Positions 1 through 11,217 of a stretch of 64,000 nucleotides of DNA are shown here, in pieces; position 1 is the first letter of the stretch, and each line of letters starts with the position of its first letter. Origin of the DNA: Biscogniauxia marginata (taxonomy: Eukaryota; Ascomycota; Sordariomycetes; Xylariales; Xylariaceae); contig MU404154.1 in the NCBI GenBank assembly GCA_022695795.1, positions 1 to 64,000 on the forward strand. Direction: 5' to 3'. A model generated the notes under the pieces. The model was not told where the DNA came from and ran no database searches. It saw nothing but the letters and a program-made list of their open reading frames with translations. The position numbers and the translations under genes are program-made.

Positions 1-345
1 TATGGTTGAACAATGATTAAGATTAAACTTAAAATAAATAAATAAATAAATAAATTTTTACACGTTTTAATAATAATAAAGTTATTTTAAAAAATTGAAA
101 GACATTTTAACTTTATTAAAATAAGGGAATATAAAAAGATTTCACGATTTCCTTATTTTAAGGTCTAAATAAATTATAAAATCGATATAAATATCTTTTA
201 AATTAGTTACACTACGACGCATATTCTTAAGGATGTCTGAATTATAACATATAAGACTTTGTATAAACTAAATGAAACTAAACTGAACTACAATCTGGTT
301 TGACCAAGCCATCCCAACACGTTTTGCCATGCAAACATTCCTCGT
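1..345. other. AT-rich gene-free left edge
   Basis: Very A/T-rich sequence with TAAA-type runs near position 40 and hardly any CpA or TpG, resembling the RIP-mutated block at 43-59 kb. No open frame of note. It ends where the lectin coding sequence stops. Probably the margin of a decayed repeat lying outside the window. Confidence 0.5.
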
Positions 346-1864
346 CTATAAACAGAGACAAAAGAACGATAGAAATCTTTTAAAGGGGGAGCGAATTTGG
401 GGTTTCAATTCAGTGTTTCCTACCTGCTTATCTTGCAATTTCAGTCCGGAAGATTCTGTCGAACGATTTGTTGTCGATGTAGGAGGTACTAATGATTGCT
501 GATTTTCCTCCGATGGTGGTTGTTTGAGCTGCGATACTAGCTCGCGCCCAGTTGGCTGCCGCACTGGAACAAGCGTAGAATACGTAGAGTCCTGTGGTCT
601 CGGGTGCTCTGCGGACTCCGTTCGACGTGGGCACTCCGCGCCGCGGCAAGCCACCCCTGACATGATAGTCGTCCGGATCCAATCCCTGTCCTTGCCTACA
701 ACCTCCTCCAAGCTAGCCCCTTTTACAGAATAAACTCGAATTGATCTAGACACCAGCTGCATAGTCGAAATGGATCTCATCGGTGCTCCGTTCCCGACCT
801 GTGAGTCCCACCCCAACCAACCCCCTCTATATCTGTTCTCGTGAATGCCCTTGGCTGTACTGGAGTAGATGAATATCCCTTGGTCCACTTGCTTGACAGC
901 GATCGCAGAAGTAGAAACTTCTGGGGCTGCCTGCATTTCACAGCCTCCTATATAGTAGTCGGAGTTCTCCCTTCTCTCATCTTCAACCTTGTCCCAGCAG
1001 AGCTCTTTGAAAGATTCATCCTTGAATTTGCAAAGGAGACTGAGTCCGCGGCGTCCGAGATGCTCAAAGTTGACTACTGCTAGTGGAGAAAAGAGGGCTG
1101 CATGTTCGAGTGTCGTGCCTCGTTTCCACTGGGATCTGAGCGCCCAGCCGTTGAGAATACGTATTGTACTATCATCGTCCTGGTAACAGAGAATAATGTT
1201 CCCGCTTCCCCAGGAAGTCACTGCAAGTTCGCTGGATGGTGCTGCTTTGATACGATACGAATTAAGCCTGCCGTCATTCCATCCTGACACAGGATCCCAG
1301 GCCCGCTCCTGGATATAGTTGTCTTTATCGAGGAAGTAGACCCGAATCTGAGAGTTATTGTATAAGTTCTCGATCATAGTAAAATTATCTTGAAGTTGGA
1401 ACGTACGGCTGGCTGTCCATATCCGCTTGTCTGCTGCCATGCAGTCGCTGCAACAGGACTGCATAGCTTCCCTATACCAATCTTGTCTTGAGTTCTTCCT
1501 CCCTCCCAAAACGAATCGTGCTGCCTGCGAGTAAGTTGGCGGATGCCCCCGTCTGTTCCTATAAACACACTAAATTTAGTTATTGTCTCTTCCGGGGGGC
1601 TTTTAAGTAGAAGGGTCAACCAAGAAATAATTATTTGTCTGACCCTGAATGTACAGCCGCTGCGTTTCAAGCAAAATGACATGTTAATGGATGATATCTC
1701 TAAGTTAGAAGACGGTAGAAACGGAACAGGCTTACTTGTTCGCTAGACCAATCGATAGCCGCGATGGAGGTATGCTCTTCAATTGGAATCTCGTCGAGCG
1801 CCTTTTCTGGTGGGTGGGGGTCATTGGGATATCCCGGGTTCGAGGTATTTTCGCTGCAACAAGC
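346..1864 (-). CDS. Fucose-specific lectin-like beta-propeller protein (5' end unresolved)
   Basis: The protein resembles fungal fucose-binding lectins of the AAL family, six-bladed propellers that bind fucosylated glycans. Typical blade signatures are visible: SIAAIDW, IRVYFLDKDNYIQE, ELAVTSWGSGNIILCYQDD, and later GIHENRYRGGWLGWD. Two exons are supported. One is open from about 1864 and ends at a GTAAGC donor (last base 1736). The next starts at 1347 after a CTCAG acceptor, giving ...SSEQ|IRVYF across a 388-base intron 1348-1735. The upstream exon has no ATG in this frame before the stop at 1865-1867, so the start must come from an exon further upstream, perhaps the kinase-ankyrin gene that overlaps here. 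After the propeller comes a tail of about 100 residues rich in Pro, Ser and Thr, ending in a basic-hydrophobic patch and Cys-Leu-Cys-Leu. No signal peptide is seen. Family call is fairly sure; the gene model is not. Confidence 0.65.
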
Positions 1865-4133
1865 TTAGCTCTTCTCCAGTCCTTCGCTTGTTACAACTAG
1901 TAGGCTTGAGAGCATACACTTGATTCGTGTCCCTGCTTCTGATTCTGTAGACTTTTCCAGAGTCTTCCTGTCCTGGGATTTCCGCATCCTCAAGATTTCC
2001 CTTGCATTCATCGCGCATATCGCAGTGCTCGCCATGCTTGGGGAAGTGATACTTGTCACTTATGACCTTCGATTGCTCCCTAACGAATCTAGCAGGAGCG
2101 CCAGGGCTATTAATAACTTCAACCAGTTCGTCTTCCCGGAAAGGGAGCCGATAATCCGTGAGATTCTTTTCTAGGAATCTGTTGAGAACCCCCGTGATAT
2201 CGTAGTCCGGTTGCATGATGATTTTCAGCACAATATAGATTTTCGCGAGTTTCTCCCAGCCAGGGTGTAAGCTTTTGAGTTGACCAGATACTTCCTTTAT
2301 ATCCGCATCAGAGTACTGGCGTGGCGGTTGGATGATTTGAGAAAGGCCCCCTACTGTTTTGCTGCTGAGCTCCGTTAATGAATCGGGACCCAAAACTGTG
2401 TTAGGGGCATTGTTACCCAATAGCCTGACCCTTTCGTGGTAGCTTTTGCGCTCTGCGTACTCGTGTGGTAGTCTCCCTTTTTTATCCCTTGCTTTTTTAT
2501 CAGCACCATGCTCCAGAAGAATTTGAATTACTTTCTCGTGGTTGGATTGATCTTGCACCCTCCCTTTCGCTGCAAAATGAAGTGCCATCTGCCCATTTTG
2601 GTCTTGGATCGTGATATCAGCTCCATGCGCGAGAAGCTTCCTGACTATCCCTGAACACCCGTGCCCAGACGCGTAGAGGAGAGGTGTCCGCCCCTCATCG
2701 TCCTTTAAATCTGCCTTTGCATGATTGTCAAGAAGAATTCTAGTCGCAGCTTCATGACCATACCCAGCTGCACCATGAAGTGCTGTTTGGCCACAGTGAT
2801 CTCGTAGGTTAACGTCAGTACGATGTCTCAGCAAAGCTAGAATAATGTTTCCAAAGCCGTGTGCTGATGCTTGGTGTATGGCTCCTATAGTGTTCGGTTT
2901 GACTTTTTGTTCAAGGAGCCTATTGACTTCAGGCTCATTTCCATTTCTGCATGCCTCAATTAACCGTTTGTGGTCAGTCGGATCATCGTCTTCCCCCATG
3001 TGTACGCAACATGGAGCAAGCAACTTGTCAGGAAGCGGCTCAGATATTATGATCTTGAAGACCTTCTCAATATTGGGGCGTTCGTCGCGATCTTTACTCA
3101 TCATTTCCCGGCAAAGGCGTAGAACCATTCCTTGCCAGGGTTTATCAATACCTATTTTCCTCTTCTCTAAGCCATCCATCCAGTTCTGCACCTCATTCAG
3201 TCGTTTACCATATGAATAATCTCGCTCGAAAACTTTTGCTTTGTTAAGCTGAACACGCTCTTCTGGATAAGAATGAGCAACAAGTATTTCGAGAAACACT
3301 GCGCCGAGGGAGAATATATCGGCTGATCGGCCTCGGGTACTTCCGTCCTCGACTTCAGGAGCTGCGTAATGGCGGGTACGCCCACGTGGCATGTTAGGTT
3401 CCGTCGTTGGGAGTGTTCCTACAAGCCCCTGCTTGGATATGCCGAAGTCCGCAAGCAGGACTTTCCCATGTTTTACCAGGATATTGGGTGGCTTAATATC
3501 GCGATGTGTGATACCAAGCCCATGGACACTGCAGAAAAAGAAGTTAGTAATTACTATACTTGGACTGTCTTTAACCCATGAAACATGTCTCGGGAGCAAA
3601 AGCCCATACAAAATGCCAGAATATGCAGGTTCTACTCCAGAGCCAGGTTATTAGAAGCAATAAATAACAACAAAATTAACTTACTAAGCCACGGTATTTG
3701 CGAGGCAACTAAACCAGCCGCACATTTGCGACATCTCCGAGCGATTCCTCTTGGCTTCGAGATAGCTCACTATATCTTCCTCTGCACGATCCATGACAAT
3801 CCCCATATATGGCTTGCTCTCGGAGACGAAAAATACCGTTTCAAATCTGATAACATGTCGATGATGAGCGTAGTGGAGACATCTGGCTTCTCTGAGAATC
3901 GCACGCTTGATACCGTCATTGGTCTCTTGGCCAGCCGGTGCCCAAATCTTCTTCACTATGAGTTTGGAATTGAGTTCTGTCATCATTTCCGGTACGGGTT
4001 TGATAGGCATCACCGTCGTGTCCGCCCAGCCAATGTTTATCGATTCAGCGTCAAGCTTGAAAGGAATATCTTCTGAACTGCTGTATTCCTTGTATCCAAT
4101 ATCTTGGAATTGGACGAGCAAATTGTTTGCCAT
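1821..4133 (-). CDS. Protein kinase with ankyrin repeats and a truncated second kinase leader
   Basis: Exon 4133-3685, intron 3529-3684 (GTAAGT...CTGCAG, 156 bases), then exon 3528-1821; about 718 residues. The splice restores NTVAYVHGLGITHRD. Kinase domain about residues 55-310: candidate ATP-binding Lys 61/62 (LIVKKIW), HRDIKPPN at 158-165, DFG at 177-179, APE at about 207 and DIFSLG. All catalytic motifs are present, so it is probably active, though no clear glycine-rich loop is seen. Ankyrin repeats, about five, occupy roughly 335-512 (for example GQTALHGAAGYGHEAA, GRTPLLYASGHG). After them comes a segment typical of the leader found before many fungal kinase domains (DYRLPF; FVREQSKVI), then KVYRIRSR...VYALK, which looks like the start of another kinase N-lobe and is cut off by a stop. 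An upstream ATG at about 4205 would add a hydrophobic stretch; 4133 is preferred. It is divergent to the HeLo gene at 6514. A role in heterokaryon-type recognition or stress signalling is inference. Confidence 0.8.
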
Positions 4134-6513
4134 GATGAAGATTATGATGAAGGTTAAATGAAGCTCAGAAGAGGGGTCGAAATTGTGCGAGAATAAGAAA
4201 GACACAAAGACGTCAGGTCTCTAATGCCTCTTAATGAAGCGTCTGAATACGTTTCTTTCCAGGGAACTTGAGGATGCTGTGAGAAGGGAGGGGGAATGAC
4301 CCATCCATGAAATGAAGCATGAGTGGTCGTAGGGTAGGTTATATATAATCAAGCTGCAGAGGAAAAAAACTGTGAAGTTCCAATGTTAGAATGAGCTACT
4401 TCGACAGCCTCGTTGCTGACCTGCCTGCCGACTCTTACCGATACATACACCTACACACACCATTACTTATTATCAGCCGCCACGAACTGCACGAACAGAG
4501 GCAGGCAACAACTGCAGTGAGGTAGTAGTGCCTACAACCAACCCCCGCCATATAAAGTCCCTGTTGTTGCTTAATGGGTTGTGCAACGCACCTACTGATA
4601 ACTGATCTGGTCTGTATCTAGGTGGTAGTAAGATGTTCCGCTGTATCTGAAGTGTGTATTATTGGTTCTAGGTCAGGAAAAATGGGTACCTAATATACTT
4701 TTATAGAGAGAATTATTTGAGCTATATACCTAGCGTTAGGAGTTCGGCATCCTGAAAGGAGTTGGGAGTTGAGCCTCCAGGAGAAGCGATGTGCGAAGAT
4801 CAATAGGTAGGGGCAATGCAGTTACATGCTGCTCAGTAGGCAAAACAGGCAGTTAGCATATAAAATACCAGTCATTGAAGGTAGCTATGTTTATAGTTCA
4901 TCATGCAACAACTACATTATTACCTGTGTGTATACTGGGCGCTTCATTACACCTAGTACACACTGCTTTTAGTATCAACATTCAAATACGTACTTAGTCA
5001 GTTAGATAGGCATTTTAGCACCCGCAGCCTCGTCGGCGCGAGAGACCTCCGAGACTCCTAGTCTTGACATTTATCGGGAATTTGAGAATCAATAGAAGGG
5101 TGTCGTGGTGTCGTAGGGACGTATTGTCCAGGGTATGAGTGACCCCCCTTTCGCCCATCTTACAACATATCTACATACTCTTCCTCTTTTCTTTTTCCTA
5201 GAACCCCCAATTAGATGCACGCTTCGGAGACCGATGAGGGCTTATGATTAGGAATAGACTTTTTGGGCCACCCGAAGCACATGTGCCTAGCATTCATGTA
5301 CGTATTGATACCACTCTACTTATTTTCTCTTTTCTGATCTTAATAGTATTGGCCTTCGATAGATCCTAGTGGGCCTCTAGGATCCTCCAAGGCGGTCCGA
5401 GCCGAGATCCCCGCGTTAAACTGTGAGCAGAGCCGCATCACAAGACATTTGTACCTTAGCAGAAATCACTTAAATTAGGTTAATGAAAACACGCAAGCAT
5501 TTCTATACTATGACCTCTTTTACAGGAGACAGATTCTATGTAGTTGGCATCAATCAATGTATTACGTGTTCCCTTCCACGGATAACCTCATGTTTCCAAC
5601 CTCGCTTATACATGCAGACATCGAACATACCAACAGATTTGCCGTGGGTGGTTCACATAAACATCAGACCTGTATAGTACTCGCGTTTCTACCAGATGGG
5701 GGGTGAATCCCCCGTTCAAGCTGATTTGTCCTTCCCCCAAGAAACCTGTGAAGCTTCGGACATGTCCATTTAATCCTAGGTCTCTAAATTTATTGCTTTT
5801 TCAGCTCAGTAGATCTGCCTCGAACGGGAAAACGTCTGTGCCTAGACCTTGATAGGCAAGGTGCTCGACACAAAAGCTTACATGTCCTATGGTATACAGA
5901 GATGTATCTCTCTGTAGGTGAGATTAGATGGTGCTGTAGAGTATGCAATCTTGATTGGGTTGTATCCGAGATTTCTTATCTTCCCGTCTCACTCAGCCAA
6001 CAAGTAACTATTATGGAAAGTGACACGTCAATTTCAAACTTCTATGCCACATGACAAATCTATTACAGCGTGCAATACATTAAATACCTAGTTCTAGGTC
6101 CAGGGGTAGCCTATCGGTAGATCCAATCGAGATCACAATCCTAATCCAGGTTCTCATGACATATTACATTTATGAGTTGGCAATGTAACGTGTGGCCATG
6201 TACTATGATTGCAAACCAATCAATGTAATATCATCGTAAGACGCATCTGCTAATATGAAGTATCTGGCTGTACCTTGTAGCTGATAGGTGGGGAATATTG
6301 CTATGGGAATCTTGGATAGCTGGGAGACCGTCCATTTCCAGCTTCCTTGTCAACTGAGTAGCAGCTGTGTTAACCAAACATGCAATCAAAGATTAGAAGT
6401 TTTCGTTATCGAAGGGGCATCATAGTAATTTATTTTCCCTACTATGTTTAAGAACTGGTCCAGGCAACGCGTGGCAGCCCAAAAAGTATAAGTTAGGTGT
6501 AATAACTTCTCAC
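4134..6513. other. 2.4-kb divergent intergenic region
   Basis: Lies between the 5' ends of the kinase-ankyrin gene (minus) and the HeLo-pseudokinase gene (plus), so it should hold both promoters. No open frame here has family-like composition; the 64-residue frame at 5483-5677 looks random. I saw no tandem repeat or clear transposon end. Base composition is close to that of ordinary intergenic DNA. Confidence 0.5.
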
Positions 6514-8016
6514 ATGGATATCTTTAGCACTACTGTTGCCGCCGGCACTTTAGTTATCAAGTTCCTTGCAGCCTGTAGTGAATTCTCATCTGATGCGAAA
6601 TCTCTCAAAGCGCGTTTCGAATGGGACCTTCAAGCGTTGAAAGAGGCTCAGGAGAGATTCGCTGAGGGGTGGGTTTGCGAAAATGACCAGGACTTGGCGC
6701 CTGAGGACGAAGACCTGCTCGGAAGGACGTCTGAGTATCTCAATCGCCTTGTAACAAAAGTCCACAAGAATCTTCGCAAGATTGAACATAGGGGCTGGCT
6801 ACAGCATACCGTGAACATGGCCACCTGGATAGCGAGACGGTCTCAGATACAAGAAATGGAAAGGGAGATCCACGAATGGACAGAGAGGTTACATTTGCGG
6901 GTTTTGAGCCTACCAAGAGATGTGAGGGTTTCCATCTCCGCTGCTTACAGCAAAAGCAATCATACCCATCAATCAACAGTTCTCAGGAGCGGTTGTAGAC
7001 TACAAGAATTTCTCACACTTTCGTTGGCCGCCAAGCTGTTACGAGCCAGGGAAATGATGTTAAGAACCCCAGAGGAACTCATCTCCAAAATTCGGGAGAT
7101 GGGCGATATTTCTTCACTTCCGTTCCACGATGATGATAAGCAGATCATTTTCTCCAGCAGAGAAGTTTCGCCGAAAATTTCTCCAGGAACGCCGGGTTTT
7201 GAGACGCTCGTATCAGATATGGGCAAACTTGCTGCCGCACTGAACTGTCTAGACCCCTCTACGGACGTTCGGATTCTCAAGGTTAATTACTACTTCTACC
7301 ATCCCGACGCCAGGCAGTTTTTCTTTGCTCAGGTCCCGCCTCACCATGTCGATTCCATGATGACCCTGCAGGAGTTTATCAAGTACGACTCGTTTCCTGG
7401 AATAGAGACTGCCCTTAACGAACGCATCAAGGTCGCCTACAAGCTTGCGGAGGCCGTCTTCTTCCTCCACACTGCAGGCTTTTGCCATAAAAACATCACA
7501 TCTCGCAGCATTGTTATTCTTCGAAAATACAATACCCAATGCGGGGCGACTGTTCCCCCCAGCACGACAGATGAGGCATATCTAATGGGATTCGATCTGA
7601 TACGCGGTGCAGACGCGGTAACTTACAAGGAGAATGCTCTTAGCCGAGGGAAGAGCCAGTTGCCGACGGATATATGGGATTTTGACATTTTCCAACACCC
7701 AGCCAGACTCCAGGCAGATAACATCACGAGATATAATAAGGCGCATGACGTATACAGCTTGGGTGTCGTGCTTCTCGAGCTCGGCTTTTGGCAGCCACTT
7801 TCAGAAGTGGCCGGGCGAATTGATAGAGGCAATCCGACTAGCTGGGCTCAAGAGCTGTTCTGGATTGCCCCGAATATACGCCAGAGAGTAGGAGAGAGAT
7901 ATCAGCGAGTGGTTCAGTGGTGTCTCAGCTTGCCAGGAGATCGCAATATCAAACATGTTGAATTTATGCAAAAGATACTTGATCCTCTCGAAGAGATAAT
8001 GAGTGCTCTAGCTTAA
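6514..8016 (+). CDS. HeLo-like N-terminal domain plus pseudokinase (MLKL-like architecture)
   Basis: A single exon of 500 residues. Residues 1-140 form a predicted alpha-helical domain opening with a hydrophobic segment (MDIFSTTVAAGTLVIKFLAA) and followed by charged amphipathic helices; this resembles HeLo, HeLo-like and other fungal N-terminal domains, some of which permeabilise membranes in heterokaryon incompatibility. Residues about 230-495 are protein-kinase-like, with helix E FFLHTAGFCHKN and helix F AHDVYSLGVVLLE (410-422). The catalytic loop reads HKN (325-327) instead of HRD, the metal-binding DFG is GFD (359-361), and no VAIK Lys is evident. It is therefore a predicted pseudokinase, as is usual in this fungal family. 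Similar architecture (helical bundle plus pseudokinase) occurs in animal MLKL. A cell-death executor role is inferred from the family, not shown. The start is the first ATG of the frame, which directly precedes the hydrophobic helix. Confidence 0.75.
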   Translation: MDIFSTTVAAGTLVIKFLAACSEFSSDAKSLKARFEWDLQALKEAQERFAEGWVCENDQDLAPEDEDLLGRTSEYLNRLVTKVHKNLRKIEHRGWLQHTVNMATWIARRSQIQEMEREIHEWTERLHLRVLSLPRDVRVSISAAYSKSNHTHQSTVLRSGCRLQEFLTLSLAAKLLRAREMMLRTPEELISKIREMGDISSLPFHDDDKQIIFSSREVSPKISPGTPGFETLVSDMGKLAAALNCLDPSTDVRILKVNYYFYHPDARQFFFAQVPPHHVDSMMTLQEFIKYDSFPGIETALNERIKVAYKLAEAVFFLHTAGFCHKNITSRSIVILRKYNTQCGATVPPSTTDEAYLMGFDLIRGADAVTYKENALSRGKSQLPTDIWDFDIFQHPARLQADNITRYNKAHDVYSLGVVLLELGFWQPLSEVAGRIDRGNPTSWAQELFWIAPNIRQRVGERYQRVVQWCLSLPGDRNIKHVEFMQKILDPLEEIMSALA

Positions 8017-9735
8017 AAGTGATATCCTGGCTAGGTATCTGGCCCACTAGAACCATTTTCAATCCCGAAGTGTTTATAGTTGGAATTATCTTACTTTCTC
8101 TACGGTTTTGGAAGACTAATGTGATAATTTAACCCATTTCTATATGTACATACATATAGCATTTAAATCCCGAACGTAATGTTGTCGGGCTCAGAGTGAG
8201 CGAGTACAGAGGCTGACGAATCACGTGGTTCGTCATACGTGTATATATATTCGCGATGCATTTTTTTCAATTTTCAGAGGCATAAGGAAGTACGCACGTT
8301 GAATTACACGCTATTACTCTATGCATTAAACCAAGATCAATAAATTCCCCTTGTCCTTTTCACTATAGCTACCATACCAAGATACATATGATAATTATAA
8401 ACTGTACGTGAACGCGGTACGCGTTCGCCCCTTATCTCCTCATATGGCTATGGGCAAGGTGTATATGTTCACGATACATGGTCCTAGCCACAGTTCAATA
8501 ATCACTATATGGGTTATATTTAGCCCATATTTGACGATATATAGATTAAATAATCTTGAAAGATAATAATTCCAGCATGCTTTACTAATTACCTTTAATA
8601 TTACCCTGAGAGATGGTCTTGTTAACATTAACCCACCATACTAAATGAACACTCTGTTAAGCTGTTTAAAAGCAATGACTGCGACAAAGCAAAGCAATCG
8701 AATTATAACCGTGACGATTCTGGGACTGGGTTAATATAGTATAATATAATACAGAGTACAAGGCAGCAGGATCTAATCAATGTATAGGAGAAATAAATTG
8801 AAGTTGTTGTTGAATTCGCCTGGTAGTGTTTTCAAAACCTCGTCGGGTAGGTGACGGTATTGTATATACACATTGAAAGGATCGCCAATAATGACGGCAG
8901 CTTCTTTTCCATAGTTATTACTCTCAATTTGGCGAAGGCCCTCGTGTATAGGAATCATGGCTTAACCTAATTATATCGGGAGCCCCTCTACCCATCGTTA
9001 AGTTTCAGTTCTAGGACGGTCAGATCAGTAGTCTCATATTCAGCGCGAGACACATCTTTTTGAAGTTGACTCAGAAAGAAACAGAATATTGAATTGATCC
9101 TGATTCCGTGAAAGTTTTCTAAGATGCTGCTACGTGTTGAAATACAGGGTTATGAGGTTGCTTGATTAGAAGAGAAGCTGTCTAGAGTGTGTGGGAGGAC
9201 TTGTCCATTATGTACATGAAGGTTACGGGATGCCTTGTACCTGTCCCTGACCGCTACCCTCTTGACACCTATTGTTGAAATATAAGCCTCACTAAGCTAA
9301 GGCACATAACACGTTTTTCCTAAAAACAATACCTATCTCAGCACACCAAAGTTTTGTCACAAAAATACCATGGTTGAATTCGAAAATCGCTGATAAGGTC
9401 ATTTTCGATCAATCTCATACATAAAATTATGATCGGGGATAATTATCCATGATAGCTTAACTGTACGGCACGGTAAGATTATTATTAATACCTGTCTTAG
9501 CCAGCCATGTTCGGAGTCGGAAGCCGTCAGTCTCCTCAACTACCTAGTCAGACTATTTGCGTGAGCACTCCGCCATCTAAAATTACCATTCTGCGTAACT
9601 CGTAGCACGAAAGTCAGTAAAGCTGCACCTGTAAACCCGCCAGTACTGCAATTATTTTTAGCTCTCGCCTGCCTACTTTTCCTTACATTTTCGGACTACT
9701 TCGTGCTTGCACAGAAAACCCGAAAGCTATTCGCG
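8017..9735. other. Intergenic region, mildly AT-rich
   Basis: Holds the 3' end of the HeLo gene and the upstream side of the beta-lactamase-like pseudogene. The stretch 8330-8770 is clearly A/T-rich. No intact gene. One short minus-strand frame near 8773-8958 is listed separately as a possible relic. Confidence 0.4.
8773..8958 (-). pseudogene. Possible gene relic, weakly P450-like
   Basis: A 61-codon frame with ordinary codon use and a patch (LPDEVLKTLPGEFNNN) that vaguely recalls the N-terminal part of fungal cytochromes P450, where a pro-Glu-Val-Leu segment precedes the B-B' region. Nothing upstream or downstream continues a P450. It could equally be a chance frame; it is listed only because its composition stands out in otherwise featureless DNA. 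Confidence 0.15.
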
Positions 9736-11217
9736 ATGGAGCAAGTTGACAAACTATTCCAGGAGGCCATTTCAGATGGCCGAATCCACGGGGCGGTGCT
9801 CCTCGCCAAAGATCTCACAGGTACGAGATTACCTCCCCCCCCGGGGCCCTACTTATTACTACACACCAAAGAACCCCTCTTCCTCGCCACATTTACAGGG
9901 AGGTCAATCACGAGCTCATAAGCCGTATAAATAAGCAAAGTGAACGTCTCGCGATGTTACGGAGTCCGCAGCGTCCGCGAGGAGGCGCCTGAAAAGCGTC
10001 CGCCGATGACCGTGGATACGCCAATGCGTTTCGCCAGCATGTTCAAGCTCGTGACATCGATCATGGTCCTCCAGTGCGTCGAACGGGGCTAGCGAGCTTG
10101 GAACAAAGCATTGAGGAACTTCTACCAGAGGGCGCTGCTTTCAAGGTGCTCACGGGCTTCGACGACGTGGGCAAGCCCGTTGAGCGCGATCCCAAGTCCC
10201 CTATACTTCTAAGGTAACTTTTGGAGTGCCCGCATCAGAATTTCTTTCAGTTTCCCCTCTATGGGATTATGGCCTTCCTAATCATATATCTAGGCATCTG
10301 CTCTCCCACAGCTCAGGCATCGCCTACACGCTTACCTTCCCCCTCCTGCATCGCTACCGGGAGCACCAGGGGCTCGAGATAGACCAAGGCTACGACACGC
10401 TTGATCAGAACTTCGGGTACCCGCTCCTGTTCGACCCGGGCACGGATTTTGCGTACGGTCCGGGCATAGATTGGGCGGCGCGACTAGTTCAGCGTGCGAG
10501 CGGGGTGCCGACGGAAGAGTTCCTGCAGCAGCACATCGCGACGCCGCTCGGAATTAGCGCCGACGACATGACGTTCGAGCTGCAAAAGCACCCGAGCACG
10601 CAGATACGCCGCGGGGACACGACAGTCCGTGACGCCGAGACCGGCAGGCTCCGGTACCAGGATGAGGAATACTGGCACAGCGACCCGCGGGATGCCCACG
10701 GCGGGCAGGGTATCTTCACCACCCCCGGTGCGTACATTAAAGTGCTGTGGAGCATCCTCTCGGATGACGGGAAGCTCCTCCGGCCCGAGACGCGGAGGCT
10801 CCTGTTCGAGCCGATGCTGACGCCACGGGCGGAAGACGGGCTCGCGGCGTACTGTGAGAAGTTCCGGTAGTGGTGGCCTGGCGCACCCGTGCCACTAGAG
10901 ACCAGGAAGTCGCATAGCGTGGGCGGGCTAGTGACTCTCGACGACTGCGACGGGGACCATTGGCGACGAAAAGGCAACCTATCCTGGAGCGGGTTTCCGA
11001 ATATTGTCTGGGTAAGTTTTGTGAATCCCCATCCCATACGCGATCTGATAGTATTTGAAGAGAAGCTTATGACTCGTTATATTCTTTGTAGAATATTGAC
11101 CAGGAGGTCGGTCTCTGCTCGCTCTGGGCGTTCCACTTGAAGCCCTTTGGCGATCCCATCTGTAATGGCCTCGGCAGGAAGTTCGAAGAAGCATTGTATG
11201 CCATTCTGAGGAAGTGA
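9736..11217 (+). pseudogene. Broken class C beta-lactamase-like serine hydrolase
   Basis: The family (beta-lactamase/esterase/transpeptidase-like) is clear. The N-terminus reads VDKLFQEAISDGRIHGAVLLAKD; the nucleophile motif is SMFK (S-x-x-K) after MTVDTPMRFA; HLLSHSSGI and DWAARLVQRASGVP follow; the third motif is HGGQG; the C-terminus is GNLSWSGFPNIVW...GLGRKFEEALYAILRK. Introns can be placed at 9821 (donor GTACGA), about 10214-10291 (joining LLR|HLLSHSSG) and about 11011-11091 (joining NIVW|NIDQEVG). Two lesions break the frame: a one-base deletion after VERG, giving TAG at 10090-10092, after which the family sequence resumes in the next frame (SLEQSIEELLPEG), and an in-frame TAG at 10868-10870. 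The exon 1-exon 2 junction also does not join cleanly. The 3' part is G/C-rich like the neighbouring GH79 gene. The protein would have been cytosolic, since no signal peptide is seen. Probably a recently dead gene. Confidence 0.8.

Noticed and set aside
1374..1682. Minus-strand 102-codon frame as a separate lectin exon
   Set aside because: It lies within the 388-base intron whose removal restores the propeller sequence SSEQ|IRVYF; its composition is not propeller-like.
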